Positions 53,010-63,800 of a stretch of DNA of 64,000 nucleotides are shown here, piece by piece. Position 1 is the first letter of the stretch. Every line of letters begins with the position of its first letter. The translations under genes were made by a program, and so were the position numbers. Source of the DNA: Aristolochia californica. Taxonomy: Eukaryota > Streptophyta > Magnoliopsida > Piperales > Aristolochiaceae. The stretch spans positions 18,722,348 to 18,786,347 of the forward strand of contig JARWKL010000004.1 of the NCBI GenBank assembly GCA_029961685.1. Reading direction: 5' to 3'. A model generated the notes under the pieces. That model worked only from the letters and a program-made list of their open reading frames with translations. It was not told the origin of the DNA and did no database searches.

Positions 53010-53041
<32 letters not shown>
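53010..53041 (+). repeat. Run of 32 consecutive G
   Basis: The purine island of this monomer, normally GGGGGAGGCGGGGG, is replaced by AGGGA followed by 32 uninterrupted G and then ATTTTTAGC. No other homopolymer in the window is nearly as long. It could be real slippage expansion at a G-rich site, or an artefact: long G runs are a known failure mode of several sequencing chemistries and of consensus calling. The surrounding monomer is normal. Confidence 0.9.
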
Positions 53042-53042
<1 letters not shown>

Positions 53043-54363
53043 TTTTTAGCAGAGTGTTGACTCCCATTCCATAGGTCATTCCTTACCAAAATATAGTCCG
53101 TTACGCATGATAAAACACTTTAGAATCATCTAAGATCGTTAGCTCATCTTTTTGTTATGGGCAAAATAATGGCTTGTTTGACTCAGGTAAATATCCCACC
53201 GCACGTTCACTTGAGAATTTAATTTTAACCTCTTTAAAAGGTTTGGATCCATAGGTCACTTTCATCTTTAACATGTTTCAATCATGCATATCCATATTTT
53301 AAAATGTGTAGAAAAATATTTTTGTCATAAAATTCCAAGTTATTCGGGTTGAACTAGTGGAATTTCCCAAACTTGGATAACAAAACTTTTGTGCTCAATT
53401 GTGGTGTGTGAATAAATTTTCTTTACTTAAATTTTTTTATTGCTTTAAATTCTTTCCATTCAAAAACTCTAAAATTTTCATTTTTTTGTGATCTATTTGC
53501 CTTTTATCTCTTTTTTTGTTTATGAGATGAAGGGAAAGTGAAAACTCAAGTTTTGATTGAACAAAAAAGTATAAATCTAAAAATGAAAAGCAAAATGAAC
53601 AAAATTAGAGAGAGATAATTCCAAAATGTGTCTATAATTTTTTGGGAGTGTATATCTTTTTACTTTTTTTCAATCAGGTTCTGCAATCGTCGGGAGAAAG
53701 GGGGAGGCGGGGGATTTTTAACGAAGTGTTGACTCCCAATCCCTAGATCATTCCTTACCAAAATATAGCCGTTACGCATGATAAATCACTATACAATCAT
53801 CTATATCGTTAGGTCATCTTTTTTAAATGGGAAAAATATTGGCTTGTTTGACTCGGGTAAATATCCCAACGCACGTGCACTTGAGAATTTAATGTTATTC
53901 TCTTTAAAAGGTTTGGATCCATAGGTGATTTTCATCTTTAACATGTTTCAAGCGTGCCTATCCATTTTTTAAAACATTTGTTGAAAAATCTCTTTCTTAA
54001 AAAATTCCGAGCTATTAGGCTTGAACTAGTGGAATTTCTCAAACTTGGATAACAAAACTTTTGTGTTCATTTGAGGTATGTGAATAAATTTTCTTTACTT
54101 ACATTTTTTATTGCTTTAAATTCTTTCGATACATAAACCCTAACATTTTCATTTTCTTGTAATCTATTCGCCTTTTATCTCTATTTTTGTTTACGAGATG
54201 AAGGAAAAGTGAAAACTCAAATTTTGATTTAAGAAAAAAGTATACACCTAAAATGGAAATGCACAATGCACAAATGTGCAGAGAGATAATTCCATAAATT
54301 CTCTATAGTTTTTAGGGATTGTAAACTCTTTTGAGTTTTAATATATCAGGTTTTGCAATCGTA

Positions 54364-54388
54364 GGGAAAAGGGGGAGGGGTGGGGGGG
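54364..54388 (+). repeat. Four-tract G-quadruplex candidate in the purine island
   Basis: The island reads GGG, AAAA, GGGGG, A, GGGG, T, GGGGGGG, so it meets the usual pattern of four tracts of at least three G with loops of one to seven bases. Most other monomers have only three such tracts plus a GG (GGG, GGGGG, GG, GGGGG). This copy has gained the fourth by substitution or slippage. Folding has not been shown. Confidence 0.75.
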
Positions 54389-57300
54389 ATTTTTAACTGA
54401 GTGTGATCTCCCAATCCATAAGTCTTTCCTTTTAAAAATATAGCCCGTTACACTTGATAAATCACTTTACAACCATCTATGATCGTTAGGACAACTTTTT
54501 TTAAATGGGAAAAATAATGGCTTGTTTGACTCGGGTAAATATCCCACCGCAATTCACTTGAGAATTTAATTTTAATCTCTTTAAAAGATTTGGATCCATA
54601 GGTCATTTGAATCTTTAACATGTTTCAAATATGCATATCCATTTTTTAAAACACGTGTAGAAAAATCTCCTTCTTATAAAATTCCGAGCGATTAGAGTTG
54701 AAGTAGTGGAATTTCCCTAACTTGGATAACAAAACTTTTGTGTTCATTTGTGGTGTACGAATAAATTTTATTTACTTACATTTGTTTATTGCTTTAAATT
54801 CTTTCCATATATAAACTATAAAATTTTCATTTTGTTGTGATCTATTTGCCTTTTATATCATTTTTTGTTTACGAGATGAAGGGAAAGTAAAAACTCAAGT
54901 TTGTATTTAAGAAAAAAGTATACATCTAAAATGGAAATGCACAATCAGAAATGTAGAGAGAGATAATTACAAAAAGTGTCTATAATTTTTAGGGATTGTA
55001 AACTCTTTTTGGTTTTTATATATCAGGTTCTGTAATCGACGGGAAAAGGGGGAGGCGGGGATTTTGAACTGAGTGTTGACTCCCAATCCATAAGTCATTC
55101 CTCACAAAAATATAACCTGTTACGCCTGAACAATCACTTTACAATCATCTATGATCGTTAGGTCAGCTTTTTGTAAATGGGTAAAATAATGGCTTGTTTG
55201 ACTCGGGTAAATATCCCACCGCACGTTCACTTGAGAATTTAATGTTATTCTCTTTAAAAGGTTTGGATCCATAGGTCATTTGCATCTTTAACATGTTTCA
55301 AGCATGCTTATCCATTTTTCAAAACAAGTGTAGAATAATCTCTTTCTAATAAAATTTCGAACTATTAGGGTTGTACTAGTGGAATTTCTTAAAATTGGAT
55401 AAGAAAAATTTTATGTTCATTGTGGTGTGTCAATAAATTTTCTTTACATACATTTTTTTATTGCTTTAAATTCTTTCCAAACATAAACTGAAATTTTTTT
55501 ATTTTGTTGTGATCTATTTGCCTTTTATCTCTTTTTTTTGTTTACGAAAAGTGAAAACTCAAGTGTTGATTTAAGAAAAAAGTTTACATATAAAATTGAA
55601 ATGCACAATGCTCAAATGTAGTGAGAGATAATTCTAAAAAGTGTCTGTAATTTTTGGGGATTGCAAACTCTTTTTAGTTTTCATATATCAGGTTCTGCAA
55701 TCATCAGGAAAAGACGAAGCGGGGGATTTTTAACTGAGTGTTGACTCCCAATCCATAAGTTATTCCTTACAAAAATAAATTCTGTTATGAATGATAAATC
55801 ACTTTACAATCATCATTGATCATTAGGTATGCTTTTTGTAAATGGGAAAAATAATGGCTTGGTTGAATTGGATAAATATCCCACCGCGCGTTCACATGAG
55901 AACTTAATGTTATTCTCTTTTAAAGGCTTGGATCCATGTGGCATTTGCATCTAGAACACGTTTCAGGCATGCATATCCGTTTTTTAAAACAAGAGTAGAA
56001 TAATCTCTATCTTATAAAATTTTGAGGTATTAGGTTTGAACTAGTAGAATTTCCCAAACTTGGATAACAAAACTTTTTTGTTCATTTGTGGTGTGTGAAT
56101 AAATTTTCTTTACTTACTTTTGTTTATTGCTTTAAATTCTTTCCATACATAAACTCTAAAACTTTGATTTTGTTGTGATCTATTTGCCATTTATCTCTTT
56201 TTATGTTTACGAGATGAAGGGAAAATGAAAACTCAAGTTTTGATTTAAGAAAAAAGTATACATCTAAAATAAAATGCACAATGCACAAATGTAGAGAGAG
56301 ATAATTCCAAAAAGTTTCTATAATTTTTTGGGATACTAAATACTTTTTAGTTTTTATATATCCGATTCTACAATCGTCAGGAAAAGGGGAGGGAGATTTT
56401 TAACTGAGTGTTGACTCCCAATCCATAAGTCATTCCTTACAAAATATAGCCCGTTAAGCATGATAAATCACTTTACAATCATCTATGATCGTTTGGTCAG
56501 CTTTTGGTTAATGGGCAAAATAATGGCTTGTTTGACTCGAGTAAATATTCCAACACACGTTTACCTGGGAATTTAAAGTTATACTCTTTAAAAGGTTTTG
56601 ATCCATAGGTCATTTGCATCTTTAACATGTTTAAAGCATGCATATCCATTTTTTAAAACATGAGTAGAAAAATTTCTTCCTTATAAAATTTCGAGCTATT
56701 AGGGTTGAACTATTGGAATTTCCCAAACTAGTATAAAAGAACATTTGTGTTGATATGTGGTGTGTGAATAAATTTTCTTTACTTATATTTGTTAATTGCT
56801 TTAAATTCTTTCCATTTGTTGTGATCTATTTGCCTTTTATCTCTTTTTTTGTTTACGAGATGAAGGGAAAGTGAAAAATCAAGTTTTGATTAAAGAAAAA
56901 AGTATACATCTAAGAAGGAAATGCAAAAATGTAGAGAGAGATAAATTCTAAAAGTGTCTGTAATTTTTAGGGATTGTAAACTTTTTTTAGTTTTTATATA
57001 TTAGGTTCTGCAATTGTCAGGAATAGGGCGAGGCAGGGGATTTTGAAATGAAATGTTGACTCATAATCCATAAGTCATTCCTTTAAACAATAAAGCCCGT
57101 TACACATGATAAATCATTTTACAATCATCTCTGATTGTTAGGTCAGGTCTTTGTAAATGGGCAAAATAATGGCTTGTTTGACTCGGTAAATATCCCAACG
57201 CACGTTCACTTGAGAATTTAATGTTATTTTCTTTAAAAGGTTTGGATTCATAAGTCATTTGCATCTTTTAAATGTTTCAAGAATGCCTTTCCATTTTTTT

Positions 57301-57727
57301 AAAACATGTGCAGAAAAATCTGTTTATTATAAAATTCCAAGCTATTAGGGTTGAACTAGTGGAATTTTCCAAACTTGGATAACAAAAAATTCGTCTTCAT
57401 TTGTGTTGTGTGAATAATTTTTCTTTACATACATTTGTTTATTGTTTTAAATTCTTTCCATACATAAACCCTAAAAAAATCATTATGTTGTGATCTATTT
57501 GCCTTTTATCGCTTTTTTTGTTTACGAGATGAAGGGAAAGTGAAAACTCAAGGTTTGATTTAAGGAAAAAGTATAGATCCAAAATGGAAATGATGAATTC
57601 ACAAATGTAGAGAGAGATAATTCCCAAAAGTGTCAGTAATTTTTAGGAATTGTAAACTTTTTAGTTTTTATATATCAGGTTCTGCAGTCGTCGGGAAAAG
57701 AGGGAGGCGGGGGATTTTTAACTGAGT

Positions 57728-60428
57728 GTTGACTCCCGATCCATAAGTCTTTCCATACAAAAATATAGCCCATTATGCATGATAAATCACTTTACAATCA
57801 CCTATGATCGTTAGGTCAGCTTTTTGTAAATGGGCAAAATAATGGCTTGTTAGACTCGGGTAAATATCCCATCGCACGTTCACTTGAGAATTTAATGTTA
57901 TTCTCTTTAAAAGGTTTGGATCCATAGGTCACTTGATTCTTTAACTTGTTTCAAGCATGCATATCCATTTTTTAAAACAGGGGTAGAAAAATCTCTTTCT
58001 TTCAAAATTTCGAGCTATTTGAGTCGAACTAGTGGAATTTCCCAAACTTGGATAACAAAAATTTTGTGTTCATTTGTTGTGTGTGAATAAATTTTCTTTA
58101 CTTACATTTTTTTATTGCTTTAAATTCTTTCGATACATAGACTTTAAAATTTTCATTTTGTTGTGATCTATTTTCCTTTTATCTCTTTTTTTGTTTATGA
58201 GATGAAGGGCAAGTGAAAACTCATGATTTCACTTAAGAAAAAAGTATACATCTTAAATGGAAATGCACAATGACAAATTTAGAGAGAGCTAATTCATAAA
58301 AGTGTCTATAATTTTGTAGGAATTGTAAAGTCTTTTTAGTTTTTATATATCAAGTTCTGCAATCGTCGGGAAATGGGGGAGGCGGGGGATTTTTCTCTGA
58401 GTGTTGACTCCTAATCCATAAGTTATTCCTAAAAAAAGTATAGCCCGTTACGCATGATAAATCACTTTAAAATCATCTATGATCGTTACGTCAGCTTTTT
58501 TTAGATGTGCAAAATAATGGCTTGTTTGACTCGGGTAAATATCCCACCGCACGTTCACTTGAAAATTTAATGTTATTCTCTTTAAAGGTTTGGATCCATA
58601 GGTCATACGCATCTTTACCAAGTGTCAAGCATGCATATCCATTTTTTAAAACATGTGTAGAAAAATCTCTTTCTTATAAAATTTCGAGCTATTAGGATTG
58701 AACTAGTGGAATTTCCCAAACTTGGATAACAAAACTTTTGTGTTCATTTGTGGTGTGTGAATAACTTTTCATTACTTACATTTTTTTATTTCTTTAAATT
58801 CTTTCCATTCATAAACAATAAAATTTTCATTTTGTTGTGATCTATTTTCCTTTTATCTCTTTTATTTGTTTACGAGATGAAGGAAAAGTGAAAACTCAAA
58901 TTTTTTATTTAAGAAAAAAGTATACATCTAAAATGGAAATGCACAATGTAAAAATGCAGAGAGGGATATTTTCAAAAAGTGTTTGTAATTTTTAGGGATT
59001 GTAAACTCTTTTTAGTTTTTATATATCAGGTTTTGCAATCATTAGGAAAAGGAGGAGGCGGGGGATTTTTAACTGAGTGTTGATTTCTAATCCATAAGTC
59101 TTTCCATCCAAAAATATAGCCCTTTACTCATACTAAATCACTTGACATTCAATTATGATCATTAGGTCATCTTTTTGTAAATGGGCAAAATAATGGCTTG
59201 TTTGAATCGGGTAAATATCCCACCGCACGTTCACTTGAGAATTTAATGTTATTCTCTTTAAAAGGTTTGGATCCATAGGTCATTTGCTTCATTAACTTGT
59301 TTCAAACATGCATATCCATTTTTTTAAAACAGGTGTAGAAAAATCACTTTCTTATAAAATTCCGAGCTATTAGAGTCCAACTAGTGGAATTTCCAAAACT
59401 TGGATAACAAAGCTTTTATGTTCATTTGTTGTGTGTGAATAAATTTTCTTTACTTAAATTTGTTTATTGCTTTAAATTCTTTCCATACATAGACTTTAAA
59501 ATTTTCATTTTCTTGTGATCTATTTTCCTTTTATCTCTTTTTTTGTTTATGAGATGAAGGGAAAGTGAAAACTCATGTTTTCACTTAAGAAAAAAGTATA
59601 CATCTTAAATGGAAATGCACAATGACAAATGTAGAGAGAGATAATTCATAAAAGTGTAAATAATTTTTTAGGAATTGTACACTCTTTTTAGTTTTTATAT
59701 ATCAAGTTCTGCAATCGTCGGGAAATGGGGGAGGCGAGGGATTTTTCACTGAGTGTTGACTTCTAATCCATAAGTCATTCATAAAAAAAGTATTGCCCAT
59801 TACGCATGATAAATCACATACAATCATCTATGATCGTTAGGTCAGCTTTTTGTAAATGTGCAAAAGAAGGGCTAGTTTGACTCGGGTAAATATCCCACCG
59901 CACGCTCACTTGAAAATTTAATTTTATACTCTTTAAAGGTTTGGATCCATAGGTCATTAGTATCTTTACCATATGTCAAGCATGCATATCCCTTTTTTTA
60001 AAACATGTGTAAAAAAATCTCTTTCTTATAAATTCAAATCTATTAGGGTTGAACTAGTGGAATTTCCCAAACTTGGATAACAAAACTTTTGTGTTCATTT
60101 GTGGTGTGTGAATAAATTTTCAATACTTACATTTGTTTATTTCTTTAAATTCTTTCCATTCATAAACACTAAAATTTTCATTTTGTTGTGATCTATTTTC
60201 CTTTTATCTCTTTTATTTGTTTACGAGATGAAGGGAAAGTAAAAACTCACTTTTTGATTTAAGAAAAAAGTGTACATTTAAAAAGGAAATGCACAATGCA
60301 CAAATGTAGAGACAGATAATTCCAAAAAGTGTCTATAATTTTTTAGGATTTTAAACACTTTTTAGTTTTTATATATCAGGTTCTGCAATCGTTGGGAAAA
60401 GAGGGAGGCCGGGGATTTTTAACTGAGT
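57728..60428 (+). repeat. Array segment 13: duplicated two-monomer unit, 2 x about 1.35 kb
   Basis: Landmarks lie near 58,403, 59,079, 59,755 and 60,429. The dimer 57,728-59,079 and the dimer 59,079-60,429 match unit by unit. First monomers share TTAACTTGTTTCAA, AAAACAGG, ATTTGTTGTGTGTG, CATAGACTTTAAAATTTT, a TTTCACTTAAG variant, ACAATGACAAAT, AATTCATAAAAGTG, GGGAAATGGGGGAGG and CTAATCCATAAG. Second monomers share AAATGTGCAAAA, CACTTGAAAATTTAAT, CTCTTTAAAGGTTTGG, ATCTTTACCA, GTGTC or ATGTC, TTTCCATTCATAAACA and CTCTTTTATTTGTTTACG. The match is clearly closer than between neighbouring monomers, so this is a recent event. Confidence 0.86.
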
Positions 60429-63120
60429 GTTGACTCCCAATCCATAAGTCATTCCTTACAAAAAAATAGTCAGTTACGCATGATGAATCACTTTACAATC
60501 ATATATGATCGATAGGTCAGGTTTTGGTAAATGGGCAAAATAATGGATTGTTTGACTAAATATCCCACCGCACATTCACTTGAGAGTTTAATGTTTTTCA
60601 CTTTAATAGGTTTGGTTTCATAAGTCATTTGGATATTTAACATGTTTCAAGCATGCCTATCCATTTTTTAAAACATGTGTAGAAAAATTTCTTTCTTATA
60701 AAATTCCGAGCTATTAGGATGGTACGAGTGGAATTTCCAAAACTTGGATAACCAAACTTCTGTGTTCATTTGTGGTGTGTGAAAAGATTTTTTTTTCTTA
60801 CATTTGTTTATTACTTTATATTCTTTCCATACATAAACCCTAAAATTTTCATTTTGTTGTGATCTTTTTGCCTTTTATCTCTTTATTTATTTAGGAGATG
60901 AAAGGAAAGTGAAAACTCAAGTATTTTATTTAAGAAAAAAGTACACACCTAAAATGGAAATGCACAATGTACAAATGTAGAGAGAGATATGTCCAAAAAG
61001 AGTTTATAATTTTTAGGGATTGTCAACTTTTTTTAGTTTTTAAATATCAGGTTCTGCTGTCGTTGGGAAGAGGCGGAGGTGGGAGATTTTTAACTGAGTG
61101 TTGATAAGTCCTTCTATACAAAAATATAGCCCGTTATGCATGATAAATCACTTTACAATCACCAATGATCGTTAAGTCAAATTTTTGTAAATGGGCAAAA
61201 TAATGGCTTGTTTGACTTGGGTAAAAATCCCACCTCACGTTCAATTGAGAATTTAATGTTATTCTCTTTAAAAGGTTTGGATCCGTAGCTCATTTGCATA
61301 TTTAACTTGTTTCAAGTATGCATATCCATTTTTTAAAACATGTGTAGAAAAATCTCTTTCTTATAAAATTTTGAGCTATTAGGGTTGAACTAGTGGAATT
61401 TCCCAAACTTGGATTACAAAACTTTTGTGTTCATTTGTGGTGTGTGAATAAATTTTCTTTACTTACATTTTTTTATTGCTTTAAATTCTTTCCAAACATA
61501 AACTCTAAAATTTTCATTTTTGTTGTGATCTATTTGCCTTTTATCTCTTTTTTTTGTCTACAAGATGAAGGGAAAGTGAAAACTCAAGTTTTGATTTAAG
61601 AAAAAAGTATACATCTCAAATGGAAAACCACAATGCACAAATGTAGAGAGAGATAATTCATAAAAATTTCAGTAACTTTGTAGGGATTTTAAACTCTTTT
61701 TAGTTTTTATATATCAAGTTCGACAATGGTTGGGAAAAGGGGGAGGTGGGGGATTTTTCACTGAGTGTTGACTCCCAATCCATAAGTCATTCCTTACAAA
61801 AATATAGCCCGTTAGGCATGATAAATCACTTTACAATCATCTATGATCGTTAAGTTAGTTTTTTTTAAATGGGCAAAATAATATCTTGTTTGGCTTGGGT
61901 AAATATCCCACCGCACGTTCACTTAAAAATTTAATGTTATTCTCTTTAAAAGGTTTGGATCCATTGGTCATTTGAATCTTTAACATGTTTCAAGCTTGCA
62001 TATCCATTTTTTAAAACATGTGTACAAAAATCTCTTTCTTATAAAATTCCGAGCTATTAGGGTTGAACCAGTGGAATTTCCCAAACTTGGATGACAAAAA
62101 TTTAATGTTCACTTGTGGTGTGTGAATAAATTTTCTTTAATTACATTTGTTTATTTCTTTAAATTATTTCCATACAAAAACTTTAAAAATTTCATTTTCT
62201 TGTGATCTGTTTTCCTTTCATCTTTTTTTTTTTTATTTACGAGATGAAGGGAAAGTGAAAACTCAAGTTTTGATTTAAGAAAAAAGTATACATCTAAAGT
62301 GGAAATGCACAATGCACAAATGTAGAAAGAGATAATTCCAAAATGTGTCTGTAATTTTAAGGGATTGTAAACTCTTTTTAGTTTTTATATATCAGATTCT
62401 GCAATCGTTGGGAAAAGGGGGATGCGGGGGATTTTTAACTGAGTGTTGACTCCCAATTCATAATTCATTATTCCTTACAAAAATATAGCCCGTTACGCAT
62501 GATAAATCACTTTACAATCATCTATGATCATTAGGTCTGCTTTTTGTAAATGGACAAAATAATGGCTTGATTGACTCGGGTAAATATCCCACCGCACGTT
62601 CACTTGAGAATTTAATGTTATTCTCTTTAAAAGGTTTGGATCCATAGGTCCTTTGCATCTTAAACTTATTTCAAGCATGCATATCCATTTTTTTAAACAT
62701 GTGTAGAAAAATCTATTTCTCATAAAATTCCAAGCTATTAGAGTTGAACTAGTGGAATTTTCCAAACTTGGAAAACAAAACTTTTGTGTTCATTTGTGCT
62801 ATGAGAATTAATTTTATATACTTAAATTTGTTTATTGCATTAAATTCTATCCAAAAATAAACTCTAAAATTTTCATTTTGTTGTGATCTATTTGCCTTTT
62901 ATCTCTTTTTTTGTTTTCGAGATGAAAGGAAAGTGAAAACTCAAGTTTGTATTTAAGAAAAAAGTATACATCTAAAATGGAAATGCACAATGCAGAAATA
63001 TAGAGAGAGATAATTCCAAAAAGTATCTGTAATTTTGAAGGATTGTAAACTCTTTTTAGTTTTTAAATATCAGGTTTTGCAATCGTCGGGAAAAGGGGGA
63101 GGCTGGGGATTTTTAACTCA

Positions 63121-63800
63121 GTGTTGTCTACCAATCCATAAGTCATTCCTTACAAAAATATAACCCGTTACACATGATAACTCACTTTACAATCATCTAT
63201 GATCGTTAGGTCAGCTTTTTCTAAATGGGCAAAAATAATGGCTTCTTTGACTCGGGTAAATATCCCATCGTACGTTCACTTGAGAATTTAATTTTATTCT
63301 CTTTCAAAAGTTTGGATCCATAGGTCATTTGCATCTTTAACATGTTTCAAGCATGCATATCCATTTCTTAAAACATGTGTGGAAAAATCTCTTTCTTATA
63401 AAATTTCGTGCAATTTGAGTTGAACTAGTGGAATTTCCCAAACCTGGTTAACAAAACTTTTGTGTTCATTTGTGATGTGTGAATTAATTTTATTTACATA
63501 CATTTGTTCATTGCTTTAAATTCTTTCCATACATAAACTCAAAAAAGTTTCATTTTGTTGTGCTGTATTTGCCTTTTAACTCTTTTTTTTGTTTGCGAGA
63601 TGAAGGAAAAGTGAAAACTCAAGTTTTGATTTAAGAAAAAAGTATACATCTAAAATGGAAATGCACATTGCACACATGTAGAGAGAGAAAATTCCAAAAA
63701 GTGTTTTTAATTTTAAGGGATTGTAAACTCTTTTTAGTTTTTATATATCAGGTTCTGTAATCTTAGGGGAAAAGGGGGAGGCGAAGGATTTTTAACTGAG
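63121..63800 (+). repeat. Representative full-length monomer with landmarks
   Basis: This copy shows the usual layout. It begins at the landmark GTGTTG near 63,120. GGATCC lies at 63,314-63,319. An inverted repeat follows, ACATGTTT at 63,340-63,347 and AAACATGT at 63,371-63,378; its 23-bp spacer holds GCATGC at 63,351-63,356 and CATGCA at 63,352-63,357. ACTAGT in GAACTAGTGG follows, then a T-rich tract, ACTCAAGTTTTGATTTAAG, GTATACATCTAAAATGG, GAGAGAGA at 63,681-63,688, and the purine island near 63,766-63,787. Internal halves do not resemble each other, so the 675-bp unit is not obviously a dimer of a shorter repeat. I see no reading frame that is kept open across copies. Confidence 0.9.
63340..63378. 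repeat. Conserved inverted repeat (dyad) around GCATGCAT, representative copy
   Basis: ACATGTTT (63,340-63,347) and AAACATGT (63,371-63,378) are perfect reverse complements, separated by 23 bp that include the self-complementary GCATGC and ATGCAT. The same arrangement is present in most monomers of the window, for example just after the GGATCC site. It could extrude as a small cruciform or serve as a protein-binding site; neither is shown by the sequence. Confidence 0.65.

Larger units (their letters stand above)
50342..57728 (+). repeat. Array segment 12: eleven monomers, partly matching the 31-33 kb region
   Basis: Landmarks lie near 51,030, 51,705, about 52,362 (motif partly lost), 53,057, 53,728, about 54,402, 55,075, 55,740, 56,410, 57,055 and 57,728. 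The units ending at 51,705, 52,362 and 53,057 match, in order, those ending at 31,558, 32,241 and 32,915; the last pair shares CCCACTGCACGTTCAC then GGAGAATTTA and CATTTACRTCTTTAAC. K-like (53,057-53,728; GTCATAAAATTCC, GTGCTCA) and L-like (53,728-54,402; CCCAACGCACGTGCAC, AAACCCTAACA) units follow each other again. Small losses lie at 52,355 (about 20 bp including the landmark) and 56,814 (about 24 bp, TTTCCATTTGTTGTGATC). Confidence 0.7.

Noticed and set aside
62401..62425. CENP-B-box-like sequence TCGTTGGGAAAAGGGG in the purine island
   Set aside because: It resembles the mammalian box by eye, but about four of the nine essential positions do not match without gaps, so I take it as chance.
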